A program made the position numbers and the translations under genes. The notes under the pieces were generated by a model. That model was not told the origin of the DNA. It searched no databases and saw only the letters and a program-made list of their open reading frames with translations. A DNA stretch of 61,531 nucleotides from DATEBA01 sp035288045 (GTDB taxonomy: Bacteria; Actinomycetota; UBA4738; HRBIN12), in assembly GCA_035288045.1 (NCBI GenBank), contig DATEBA010000071.1, forward strand, positions 1 to 61,531. Direction: 5' to 3'. Positions 1 to 7,838 of the stretch are shown here, in pieces. Position 1 is the first letter of the stretch. Each line of letters opens with the position of its first letter.

Positions 1-960
1 CCGCAGGCCGAACTCGCCGCACGCCTGGCCCTCCTCCTGCCGATCTCCGACGCGCGCGTGTTCCTCTCGAACTCGGGCGCGGAAGCGAACGAGGCGGCTC
101 TGAAGCTCGTCCGTAAGTGGGGACTGCCGCTTGGCCGGACCAGGATCGTGGCCCTCGAGGGCTCCTTCCACGGTCGCACGGTCGCGACGCTGGCGGCCAC
201 GGGGCAGCCGCCCAAGCGCGCGGCCTTCGAGCCTCTGGTGGATTGGTTCCTTCACGTGCCACCGGGTGACCTGAGCGCCATGGAGGCGACCGTCGGCGAC
301 GACACGGCGGCCGTGTTCCTGGAGCCGGTCCTGGGCGAGGGCGGCGTGCGTCCCCTCGACCACGACTATCTTCGTGGGGTGCGGGCGCTCACCCGGGAGC
401 GGGGCGCGCTGCTCGTGGCCGACGAAGTCCAGACGGGTCTCGGCCGATGCGGCGAATGGCTCGCCGTCTCTGGGGCGGAGGTCGTTCCCGACCTGGTGTC
501 TCTCGCGAAAGGGCTCGGCGGCGGCCTGCCGATCGGCGCGACCGTGTGCCGAGCCGAGCTCGCCTTCGGGAAGGGCGACCACGCGTCGACGTTCGGGGCG
601 GGCCCTATCCCGTGCTCCGCGGCCGTCGCGACGCTCGCCGTGATCGAGGAGGACGACCTCCTGGCGAACGCGCGCGAGCAGGGCGAGCGTATCCGAACGA
701 AGATCCGCTCCCTCGGTGGCAGCTTGGTGGCGGAGGTTCGAGGCGCGGGCCTGCTCGTAGGGATCCAGCTCGCCGCACCGGTCGCGCACGACGTGGTCCT
801 CGCGATGATCGACGAGGGGGTCCTTGCCACAGAGGCCGGACGCGACGTCGTCCGTCTGTCGCCGCCGCTCGTCGTGCAGCCCCCGGACATCGAGGTGGCG
901 GTCGGAGCCCTGGGCGTCGCCCTCGCCCGCGTGGCCGCCGGCGCGGGGGTGCGCACGTGA
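1..960 (+). CDS. argD: Acetylornithine aminotransferase, 5' truncated
   Basis: PLP-dependent class III aminotransferase that converts N-acetylglutamate semialdehyde to N-acetylornithine in arginine synthesis. The reading frame is open from base 1, so the start and roughly the first 80 residues lie outside the window. Visible are the cofactor-binding SNSGAEANEAALK segment, the GSFHGRT motif, the VADEVQTGLGRCG aspartate region, and the PLP lysine in SLAKGLGGGLPIGA. The stop overlaps the argR GTG start by 4 bp, and argG and argH follow, which supports argD over other class III aminotransferases. A dual role in lysine synthesis is possible in this family but cannot be read from the sequence. Confidence 0.93.
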   Translation, partial: PQAELAARLALLLPISDARVFLSNSGAEANEAALKLVRKWGLPLGRTRIVALEGSFHGRTVATLAATGQPPKRAAFEPLVDWFLHVPPGDLSAMEATVGDDTAAVFLEPVLGEGGVRPLDHDYLRGVRALTRERGALLVADEVQTGLGRCGEWLAVSGAEVVPDLVSLAKGLGGGLPIGATVCRAELAFGKGDHASTFGAGPIPCSAAVATLAVIEEDDLLANAREQGERIRTKIRSLGGSLVAEVRGAGLLVGIQLAAPVAHDVVLAMIDEGVLATEAGRDVVRLSPPLVVQPPDIEVAVGALGVALARVAAGAGVRT

Positions 961-1433
961 GCCGCGGCAACGGCGCGGTGAAGTCCAGGCGGCAGCAGGC
1001 GATCCTCTCCCTCGTTTCCCGTGAGCGGCTCTCGACGCAGCAGGAGATCGGCGCGCGGCTGCGCGGGATGGGCCTCGAGGCCACGCAGTCGACGATATCC
1101 CGCGACGTCGAGGAGCTGGGGCTCGCGCGCGTCCACGATCACGACGGCGTGCGCTACGTGGTCCGTGGGGAGAGCGGCTCACCCGGCCCCTTGCGGATGC
1201 TGCACCATCTCCTCGACGAGTTCGCGCTCTCCTTCGCGTCCTCGGGGAGTCTCCTCGTGATAAGGACGCCGTCCGGCGCGGCGCCCGCCCTCGGTGAGGG
1301 ACTCGATCGCGTCGGCCTGTCTGACGTGGCGGGGACCATCGCCGGCGACAACACAATCCTGGTCGTGGCTCGCGAGGGCGTGAGCGGGAAGGATCTGGAA
1401 CAGCAGCTCGAGCAGATCATGGAGGCGGGATGA
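957..1433 (+). CDS. argR: Arginine repressor ArgR
   Basis: Hexameric, arginine-responsive transcriptional repressor of arginine genes, 158 aa. The N-terminal winged helix carries SRRQQAILSLVSRE and the recognition helix ATQSTISRDVEELGL. The C-terminal oligomerisation and arginine-binding half carries VAGTIAGDNTILVV, where the GD/N pair normally contacts arginine. The GTG start at 957 overlaps the argD stop, and its own stop overlaps the argG ATG, so it is translated within the arg operon. Autoregulation of the operon is expected for the family; no operator could be sought because the operon promoter lies upstream of the window. Confidence 0.93.
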   Translation: MSRGNGAVKSRRQQAILSLVSRERLSTQQEIGARLRGMGLEATQSTISRDVEELGLARVHDHDGVRYVVRGESGSPGPLRMLHHLLDEFALSFASSGSLLVIRTPSGAAPALGEGLDRVGLSDVAGTIAGDNTILVVAREGVSGKDLEQQLEQIMEAG

Positions 1434-2617
1434 GACGGGTGGTGCTCGCGTACTCGGGCGGTCTGGACACTTCGGTCGCGATCCGGTGGATGGGGGAGCG
1501 GGGATACGAGGTGTTCGCGGTGGCGGTCGACGTCGGCCAGCAGGAGGACTTCGACCGGATCGTCGAGAGAGGGCGGGCGGCCGGCGCGGCTGAGGTCCGG
1601 GTGGTTCGTGCCGTCGATCGGTTCGCCGAGGAGTTCCTCGCGCGAGCGATCAAGGCGAACGGCCTGTACGAGGGCAAGTACCCGATGGTGTCCGCTCTCG
1701 CGCGGCCGCTGATCGCAGGTGAGGTCGTGAAGGTGGCGAGGGAGGTCGGCGCCGGCTCGCTGGCGCACGGGTGCACGGGCAAGGGGAACGATCAGGTGCG
1801 GTTCGAGGTGTCCTTCGGCGTCCTCGCCCCCGACCTCGAGGTGATGGCTCCGATCCGCGACGCGCAGATCCCGCGCGAGAAGGCCCTAGCCCTTGCGGCA
1901 GAGTGGGGGATCCCGGTCGCCGACGTCGCGAACAGCTACTCGGTCGACGAGAACCTGTGGGGCAGGACCGTCGAGTGCGGCCCTCTCGAGGATCCCTGGA
2001 CCGCGCCACCGGAGGACGCCTTCGAGCGGACCGCAGCGCTCGGGGAGCGGCCGGAAGAGCCCACGGAGCTGATCGTCGGGTTCGAGCGCGGCCTCCCCGT
2101 AGCCCTCGGTGGGAGCCCGACGCCGCTGCCCGAGCTGGTCTCCGTCGTCGACGCTCTCGGCGGGCGCTACGGCTTCGGCCGGGTCGACATGATCGAGAAC
2201 CGCAGGGTCGGCATCAAGTCGCGGGAGCTCTACGAGGTGCCAGGCGCGCTCGCGCTGATAGTGGCGCACCGGGCGCTGGAGGACGTGACTCTCGAGCGCG
2301 ACCTCGCGCACTACAAACCCGCGCTCGAGCAACGCTGGGCGGACCTCGTCTACGACGGTCTCTGGTTCTCCCCACTCCGACAGGCGATAGACGCGTTCGT
2401 CGATTCGACCCAGACCGCGGTCACCGGCGAGGTTCGGCTGAGGTGCGACGCCGGCTCGTGCGCGGTCGTCGGCCGCCGCTCCGAGTCGTCCCTGTACGAT
2501 CTGTCGCTCGCCACCTACGGCGCCGAGGACGCGTTCGATCAATCGGACGCGGCGGGCTTCGTCCGCCTGTGGGGGTTGCCGCTCAAGGTGTGGTCGGCGA
2601 AGCAGGGGAAGGGATGA
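1430..2617 (+). CDS. argG: Argininosuccinate synthase
   Basis: Joins citrulline and aspartate using ATP to form argininosuccinate, the penultimate step of arginine synthesis; 395 aa, the normal length. The N-terminal PP-loop ATP pyrophosphatase motif AYSGGLDTSVAIRW is intact. HGCTGKGNDQVRFE and the SVDENLWGR region are family hallmarks that line the citrulline and aspartate pockets. The ATG at 1430 overlaps the argR stop (ATGA), and the stop overlaps argH in the same way, indicating translational coupling. Cytosolic homotetramer by family knowledge. Confidence 0.97.
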   Translation: MRRVVLAYSGGLDTSVAIRWMGERGYEVFAVAVDVGQQEDFDRIVERGRAAGAAEVRVVRAVDRFAEEFLARAIKANGLYEGKYPMVSALARPLIAGEVVKVAREVGAGSLAHGCTGKGNDQVRFEVSFGVLAPDLEVMAPIRDAQIPREKALALAAEWGIPVADVANSYSVDENLWGRTVECGPLEDPWTAPPEDAFERTAALGERPEEPTELIVGFERGLPVALGGSPTPLPELVSVVDALGGRYGFGRVDMIENRRVGIKSRELYEVPGALALIVAHRALEDVTLERDLAHYKPALEQRWADLVYDGLWFSPLRQAIDAFVDSTQTAVTGEVRLRCDAGSCAVVGRRSESSLYDLSLATYGAEDAFDQSDAAGFVRLWGLPLKVWSAKQGKG

Positions 2618-4005
2618 CCGAGGCCGGCGAGGGGACGCCCCTCTGGGCCGGCCGCTTCGAGAAGCGGCCGGCCCCCGAGGCCCACGCGCTCGGCCGGAGC
2701 ATCGGGTTCGACGTTCGTCTTGCGGCACAGGACGTGGAGGCTTCGGTCGCGCACGTTCGAGCGCTCGAGGACGCTGGTCTGCTTTCGGGTGGCGACGCCG
2801 CCGAGCTCGAGAAGACGCTCCGCGAGGTCGGCGCCGAGATCGCGGACGGCAGCTACGTATTCGATCCGGCCGACGAGGATGTGCACTCGGCGATCGAGCG
2901 CGGACTCATCGAGCGGCTGGGTGAGCTAGGCGCGCGGATCCATGCCGGGCGCAGCAGGAACGACCTGGTCGTGACCGACCTGCGGCTCTGGCTGCTTGCT
3001 GCGGGACGGCGGATCACGGGGCTCACCGCGATGCTCGTCCGAACGGTCGCGGAGCGGGCGCGCGAGCACGCCGAGACCGTCATGCCGGGGACGACCCACG
3101 GCCGACTTGCCCAGCCGGTGACGCTCGCGCATCATCTCCTCGCGCACGCGTGGGCGTTCGTCCGCGACGTCGGTCGCTTCCGGGACTGGGCCGCACGGGC
3201 ATCCGTGTCTCCCCTCGGCGCCGGAGCGCTCGCGACGAGCACGCTTGCTCTGAGCACGACCGAGACGGCCGAGCGCCTCGGCTTCGAGCGGCCGTTCCAG
3301 AACTCGATCGACGCCGTGTCCGACCGCGACTTCGCCCAGGAGTTCCTCGCGGCGTGCGCGATCCTCGGCACCCATCTGTCTCGACTCGCCGCGGAGGTCG
3401 CGCGCCTCTCCGACGAGGCGCTCGGGTTCGCCGAGCTCGACGAGGCCTACGCGACAGGCTCGAGCATGATGCCGCAGAAGCGGAACCCGGACGTGGCCGA
3501 GATATCACGTGCGAAGGCCGCGCGCCTCGCGGGGGACTTCGCGTCGCTCTCGGCGGTGCTCCAGGGCCTGCCGCTCGGATACCACCGAGACCTTCAGGAG
3601 GACAAGGTGCCGCTATTCGATGCCTCCGACGCGCTCGAGCTCGTGCTTCCGGCGTTGATCGGCTGCGTGGATACGCTCCACTTCGACGAAGCGGCGATGC
3701 GGCGCGCCGCCGAGGCGCCGGAGATCTACGCCACCGACCTCGCCGAGGCCCTCGTGGCGAGGGGCTTCCCCTTCCGCGAGGCCCACCTCCGCGTGGGCGA
3801 GCTGCTCAGTCGGCTCGACTCGGAGGGGCGAACGCTGCGGAACCTCTCGGAGGAGGAGTGGACCGCCTTCGACCTCCCCGGGGGCGCCTCGCTCCTCGAT
3901 CCCGACCGGTCGGTTCGCGCGCGCGCCTCCCGGGGTGGCCCCTCGCCGGCGAGCGTCCTCGAGCAGATCGCGGAGATCGAGCGCGCGCTCGACCGCCGCC
4001 GCTGA
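2614..4005 (+). CDS. argH: Argininosuccinate lyase
   Basis: Cleaves argininosuccinate to arginine and fumarate, the last step of the pathway; 463 aa. The fumarase/aspartase superfamily signature is present as GSSMMPQKRNPDVAE, containing the catalytic flexible-loop serine and a lysine. The substrate-binding HAGRSRNDLVVTDLRLW and the TTHGRLAQPVTLAHHLLAHA segments are also intact. I chose ATG 2614 because it overlaps the argG stop by 4 bp and gives the conserved LWAGRF N-terminus; the frame stays open well upstream through argG but that is an antisense-like shadow. It is the last arg gene here. Confidence 0.97.
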   Translation: MTEAGEGTPLWAGRFEKRPAPEAHALGRSIGFDVRLAAQDVEASVAHVRALEDAGLLSGGDAAELEKTLREVGAEIADGSYVFDPADEDVHSAIERGLIERLGELGARIHAGRSRNDLVVTDLRLWLLAAGRRITGLTAMLVRTVAERAREHAETVMPGTTHGRLAQPVTLAHHLLAHAWAFVRDVGRFRDWAARASVSPLGAGALATSTLALSTTETAERLGFERPFQNSIDAVSDRDFAQEFLAACAILGTHLSRLAAEVARLSDEALGFAELDEAYATGSSMMPQKRNPDVAEISRAKAARLAGDFASLSAVLQGLPLGYHRDLQEDKVPLFDASDALELVLPALIGCVDTLHFDEAAMRRAAEAPEIYATDLAEALVARGFPFREAHLRVGELLSRLDSEGRTLRNLSEEEWTAFDLPGGASLLDPDRSVRARASRGGPSPASVLEQIAEIERALDRRR

Positions 4006-4046
4006 CCTGTAGCCTGTCGCCGTTCCCGACGCGACGGAGGTTCCTC

Positions 4047-4400
4047 ATGAGCATCGATCCGACGATCCGCGTGATCAAGGCCGGCGCCGAGCTCGACTGG
4101 GATGTCATCCCCAACGAGGAGGGCGATCCGAATCCACCCGGCGAGGAGGTCGTCGCCTTCCGTTCCGGCGACGCGAGGTTCAGCTTCGGGATCTGGCGGA
4201 GGACGCCGGAGACTGGCCCGATGGAGCCTCCGTACCACGAGATCGCGGTGATAATCGAGGGCGAGGTCGAGGTCCACGAGGACGACGGTACCGTCCACCT
4301 GGTCGGCCCCGGCGACGTGCTCATCACTCCGAAAAGCAGCAGGGCGACCTGGAAGGCGCTCACCCCGGTGAAGAAGTTCTGGGCCGTCTACAAGGAGTGA
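4047..4400 (+). CDS. Small single-domain cupin protein
   Basis: 117-aa protein made almost entirely of one cupin beta-barrel of the DUF861/EutQ-like type. Visible are the PPYHEIAVIIEGEVEVHED strand pair with a conserved His-Glu, and the second motif GPGDVLITPKSSRATWKA. The first metal motif has H and E but the C-terminal motif lacks the usual histidine, so metal binding is uncertain. A GGAGG ribosome site (4036-4040) precedes ATG 4047. It sits 41 bp after argH on the same strand but has no obvious link to arginine. Substrate unknown. Confidence 0.8.
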   Translation: MSIDPTIRVIKAGAELDWDVIPNEEGDPNPPGEEVVAFRSGDARFSFGIWRRTPETGPMEPPYHEIAVIIEGEVEVHEDDGTVHLVGPGDVLITPKSSRATWKALTPVKKFWAVYKE

Positions 4401-4544
4401 CCCCGCATCTGTGCCCGGCACGGACCCTGCCGTTCGGCCCACGCCGGCTCCCCCCCGTCATGGATAGGCTCCGAGCGGCCGCCCCGTGGCGCGCCACCGG
4501 TCCGCAGCGGGGGGTTGGGTTCTCGGGCGGAGGAGGACGGGGGG
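4401..4544 (+). promoter_or_regulatory. Intergenic region with putative -10 for the ABC exporter genes
   Basis: The 144-bp gap holds no gene. A TAGGCT hexamer at 4465-4470 fits the TANNNT -10 pattern seen elsewhere in this window, and would give a leader of about 65 nt for the gene at 4545. No convincing -35 was found. Confidence 0.35.
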
Positions 4545-5495
4545 ATGGAGACGAAGGCGGCCGTCGAGGTCAGGGACCTCGTGAAGGAGTTCCCCTCGCC
4601 GGGCGGCGGCACGCTCACGGCGGTCGACCACGTGTCGTTCGAGGTCCTTTCCGGCGAGGTGTTCGGCTTCCTCGGACCGAACGGGGCAGGGAAGACGACC
4701 ACCCTCGAGATCATCGAGGGGCTCCAGAGCCCCACGTCGGGGAGCACGGGCGTGCTCGGTCTGGACTCCAGGCGCGACCGGAACGAGATGAAGCAGCGGA
4801 TCGGCGTGCAGCTGCAGGCCGGCGCCTACTTCAACTACCTGACGCTGGAGGAGATCCTCGACCTCTTCGGCTCGTTTTACCCGCGGCGCGTCTCGCCGGC
4901 AGGGCTCCTGGACAAGGTCGGTCTGCAGGAAAAGCGGAAGTCACTCGTCCGGGAGCTTTCGGGCGGGCAGGCTCAGCGCTTCTCGATCGTCGCGGCGATC
5001 GTGAACGACCCCGAGGTCGTGTTCCTCGACGAGCCCACGACGGGACTCGATCCCCAGGCCCGCCGGAACCTCTGGGACCTGATCGAGCTCATCAACCGCG
5101 AGGAGAGCAAGACCGTGGTGATGACCACCCACTACATGGAGGAGGCGCAGGTCCTCTGCGACCGGGTCGCGATCATCGACCACGGCAAGATCCGGGCGAT
5201 CGATACCCCGCTCGGGTTGATCCACGAGCTCCCCGCCGCCTACCGGATCCTGTTCGCCACGAAGGACGAGGTGGACCACGAGGAGCTCCGTCGGTTGCCC
5301 GGCGTCGGGCAAGTGGAGCCGGTGCTGCTCGGCGGGTTCAACGTGCAGCTAGCGGTGGAGCGCGCGCAGGTCACCTTGCCGGCGTTCCTCGAGTGGGCGA
5401 AGGACAGCGGGGTCGCGGTCGATGACGTCCAGGTGCTTCCGGCGACGCTCGAGGACGTGTTCCTCTCGCTCACCGGACGCAGCCTTAGGGAGTGA
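4545..5495 (+). CDS. ABC exporter ATP-binding subunit (ABC-2 type)
   Basis: Cytosolic ATPase of a drug, polysaccharide or lipid export system, 316 aa. Walker A is GPNGAGKTTT, the signature is LSGGQAQRFS, Walker B is VVFLDEPTTGLDP, and the switch histidine lies in TTHYMEEAQ. The C-terminal DUF4162-like extension (about residues 220-316) is typical of this subfamily. ATG 4545 is preceded by a purine-rich GGAGGACGGGGG ribosome site; a TTG 30 bp upstream is a weaker option. The stop overlaps the permease GTG by 4 bp, so the two subunits are coupled. Substrate cannot be told from sequence. Confidence 0.9.
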   Translation: METKAAVEVRDLVKEFPSPGGGTLTAVDHVSFEVLSGEVFGFLGPNGAGKTTTLEIIEGLQSPTSGSTGVLGLDSRRDRNEMKQRIGVQLQAGAYFNYLTLEEILDLFGSFYPRRVSPAGLLDKVGLQEKRKSLVRELSGGQAQRFSIVAAIVNDPEVVFLDEPTTGLDPQARRNLWDLIELINREESKTVVMTTHYMEEAQVLCDRVAIIDHGKIRAIDTPLGLIHELPAAYRILFATKDEVDHEELRRLPGVGQVEPVLLGGFNVQLAVERAQVTLPAFLEWAKDSGVAVDDVQVLPATLEDVFLSLTGRSLRE

Positions 5496-6592
5496 GCCCG
5501 ATGCCGAAGCTGTTCTGGGCGAGCCTCAAGATGCTATTGCGGGATCGGCAGGCGCTGTTCTGGGCGCTCGCGTTCCCGGTGATCTTCGCGATCGTGTTCG
5601 GGCTGTTCGACTTCAGCCAGGCGCCGACGGTGAGAATCGACGTGGTCGGGGATTCCTCGGTGCAGGAGTTGATAGTCGGCGGCCTCGAGGAGGTGGGGTC
5701 ATTCGAGGTGCGTGAGCAGGATCTCGTTGCGGCCCGCCGTCGGCTCACAGACGGCGACACGGACGTCGTGCTCGTGATTCCGGAGCTCGGGCAGCTCTCG
5801 TCCACGCCGGGGCAGGAGCCCCCGCCGCCGGGAGCGCGACTGCGGGTCTTCTACAACGAGGCGAACTTCGAGACCAACCAGTTCGCGCTCTCGGCGATCG
5901 AGCGGCTGGTGGACGGGATCAACCTTCAGATGGCCGGCGTGACGCGGCCGTCGATCACCGTCGAAGCCGAGGCGGTGGCGGCCAAGTCGGTCGACTATTA
6001 CGACTTCTTGCTACCGGGGCTCGTCGCGATGGGCGTCATGAACTTCTCGATCACGGGCGTCTCGGTCGCCGTCGCCCGGTATCGCGAGCAGCGGATCCTG
6101 AAGCGGATCCTCGCGACGCCGCTCCGGCCTGCGAAGTTCCTGGCCGCCCAGGTCCTCGCGCGTCTGGTGCTAGCGCTTGTGCAGTCGGCGCTGATCCTCG
6201 CGGTCGGCGTTTTCCTCTTCGGCGCTCGGGTCTACGGGAACGTCGTCTGGCTGTTCGTCCTGGCTACGGTCGCGAACCTCGTGTTCCTGAACATCGGCTT
6301 CGCCGTCGCCGGACGCTCGAAGAACCCCGACTCGGCGGCCGGGATCGCGAACGTCGTCGCCCTCCCGATGATGTTCCTATCCGGGGTCTTCTTCCCGACG
6401 GATACCCTGCCAGACCTGATGCAGACCGTCGTCAGGTATCTGCCTCTCACCCCCCTCATCGAGGCGCTACGGAAGGTGTCGATCGACGGGCTGTCGATAA
6501 CCGACACCGGGCCGCAGCTCGCTCTCCTCGCCGGGTGGATCGTGGTCTCGTTCGCCCTCGCGTCCGTGCGGTTCCGGTTCTCCGAGGGGTAG
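5492..6592 (+). CDS. ABC-2 type transporter permease
   Basis: Membrane partner of the preceding ATPase, 366 aa. One transmembrane helix lies near the N-terminus (about residues 20-40), followed by a periplasmic-side domain of about 130 residues and then five to six helices from about residue 170 (YDFLLPGLVAMGVMNFSI onwards). The ABC-2 hallmark REQRILKRILATPLRPAKF is present before the second helix, and MFLSGVFFPTDTLP matches the family's loop. Start GTG 5492 overlaps the ATPase stop; ATG 5501 is an alternative. Confidence 0.9.
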   Translation: MSPMPKLFWASLKMLLRDRQALFWALAFPVIFAIVFGLFDFSQAPTVRIDVVGDSSVQELIVGGLEEVGSFEVREQDLVAARRRLTDGDTDVVLVIPELGQLSSTPGQEPPPPGARLRVFYNEANFETNQFALSAIERLVDGINLQMAGVTRPSITVEAEAVAAKSVDYYDFLLPGLVAMGVMNFSITGVSVAVARYREQRILKRILATPLRPAKFLAAQVLARLVLALVQSALILAVGVFLFGARVYGNVVWLFVLATVANLVFLNIGFAVAGRSKNPDSAAGIANVVALPMMFLSGVFFPTDTLPDLMQTVVRYLPLTPLIEALRKVSIDGLSITDTGPQLALLAGWIVVSFALASVRFRFSEG

Positions 6593-6618
6593 AGCAGGAT
6601 TCGGCCGGGCGCCTGGGC

Positions 6619-6624
6619 TACCCT
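6619..6624 (+). promoter_or_regulatory. Putative -10 (TACCCT) for a leaderless transcript
   Basis: TACCCT ends exactly 6 nt before the GTG at 6631, so transcription would begin at or next to the start codon. No ribosome site is visible before that GTG, which is consistent with leaderless translation. Confidence 0.45.
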
Positions 6625-6630
6625 GCCGTC

Positions 6631-7335
6631 GTGGGATTCGCGAGCGTGCTGGTGCTGTTCGCCCACCCCGATGACGCCGAGTACACGTGCGGCGGGACCG
6701 TCGCGCGGTGGGCCGGCGAGGGAACCCGGGTCCACTACGTCTGCGTGACGGACGGATCGGCGGGGTCCAACGAGCCGGGTGCGATGCGGGAGGCGATGCG
6801 GGGGGTCCGCGAGAAGGAGCAGCGGGCCGCCGCCGAGGTGCTTGGGGTCGCGAGCGTCACCTTCCTCGGGTACGTCGACGGCATGCTCGAGGCCTCACTC
6901 GATCTCCGGTGCGACGTGACGCGGGAGGTCCGGCGTATCCGCCCCGACGCGCTCGTCGCGCCCGACCCCTCCAGGCGGTGGTCGCGCAACGGCTACGTGA
7001 ACCACCGGGACCACATGGTCGTCGGCGAGGTCGGGCTCTCCACGGTGATGCCCGACGCGCCGACGCGCCTCCAGTTCCCCGAGCTGCTCGATGAGGGTTT
7101 CGAGCCCTTCGAGATCCCGAACCTGTGGCTCCCGACCGAGGAAGGGGAGACCCTCGTCGACATCACCGATACGCTGGAGCTCAAGTTGAAGTCGCTGGCC
7201 TGCCACGTGTCTCAGGGGACGGCGGAGAACGCGGACTGGGTGCGCGAGCACGCGGCCGAGCTCGGGAGGCCGGGCGGGATGGAGTACGCCGAGGCCTTCC
7301 GGGCGTTCAGGTTGGTGGAGGACGGCGAGAACTGA
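6631..7335 (+). CDS. PIG-L family N-acetylglucosaminyl deacetylase
   Basis: Zinc-dependent deacetylase of the LmbE/PIG-L family, 234 aa. The diagnostic metal-binding AHPDDAEYTCGGT is at the N-terminus, with a further ligand region in YVNHRDHMVVGE. Family members in Actinomycetota include MshB and Mca of mycothiol metabolism, but also enzymes acting on other GlcNAc conjugates, so the substrate is open. GTG 6631 gives the conserved start of the domain and follows a -10-like hexamer at leaderless spacing. The TGA stop overlaps the next ATG, so it is in an operon with the DUF5319 gene. A second paralogue lies at 33308. Confidence 0.85.
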   Translation: MGFASVLVLFAHPDDAEYTCGGTVARWAGEGTRVHYVCVTDGSAGSNEPGAMREAMRGVREKEQRAAAEVLGVASVTFLGYVDGMLEASLDLRCDVTREVRRIRPDALVAPDPSRRWSRNGYVNHRDHMVVGEVGLSTVMPDAPTRLQFPELLDEGFEPFEIPNLWLPTEEGETLVDITDTLELKLKSLACHVSQGTAENADWVREHAAELGRPGGMEYAEAFRAFRLVEDGEN

Positions 7336-7838
7336 TGGAGCACGACGAGCAGGAGTTCGCGCCGCTCGAGCCCGAGGAACGGCAGAACGTGCAGGCCGAC
7401 CTCGAGGACCTCGGCGCGATGCGCGACGTCTTCGGGGCTCAGGGCGTCAAGGGCGTCGTGATCGCCTGCCCCGACTGCGGCGCGAACCACTTCTACGAGT
7501 GGGAGCTCCTCAAGGAGAACCTCGAGCACATGCTCGCGACCGGCGAGCCGAGGATGCACGAGCCGGCCTTCGACGTGCGCGAGGAGGAGTACATCCAATG
7601 GGATTACGGCAAGGGCTACATCGATGCCCTCGCCGACACGGGCCTCGAGCCCGAGCGGCGGATCGAGATCACGCGGTGCCCTTGGTGCGAGACGCCGTGC
7701 GAGGAGCACTTCGGCTTCTGCCCGAAGTGCGGGCGGTCGCTCGCCGCGCTCCGGATCTACCGCGATCTGGTGGAGCGAGGGATGGACGACCGGGAGGTTC
7801 GCGCGCTCCTCGTCCGCGCCGGCTTCGAGCCCTTCTGA
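7335..7838 (+). CDS. DUF5319-family protein with added C-terminal zinc ribbon
   Basis: 167-aa cytosolic protein. Residues about 15-110 resemble, from memory, mycobacterial Rv3412: an N-terminal (Q/E)ADLEDLG helix, a GVKGVVIACPDCGANHFYEW core with one CxxC, MHEPAFD, and YIQWDYGKGYIDA. After that comes a second metal site not recalled in the mycobacterial protein: RCPWCETPCEEHFGFCPKCG (CxxC...CxxC), a zinc-ribbon pattern, then an alpha-helical tail. Function unknown; binding of zinc and possibly nucleic acid is inference. ATG 7335 overlaps the PIG-L stop. Its last 82 bp overlap the 3' end of ligD on the other strand. Confidence 0.75.
   Translation: MEHDEQEFAPLEPEERQNVQADLEDLGAMRDVFGAQGVKGVVIACPDCGANHFYEWELLKENLEHMLATGEPRMHEPAFDVREEEYIQWDYGKGYIDALADTGLEPERRIEITRCPWCETPCEEHFGFCPKCGRSLAALRIYRDLVERGMDDREVRALLVRAGFEPF

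Noticed and set aside
366..1142. Minus-strand ORFs opposite argD and argR
   Set aside because: They are high-GC shadows without ribosome sites or domain features, opposite well-supported genes.
1771..2613. Apparent N-terminal extension of argH by 281 codons
   Set aside because: The extension is an Arg-rich frame within argG. The argH family start is at 2614 and overlaps the argG stop.
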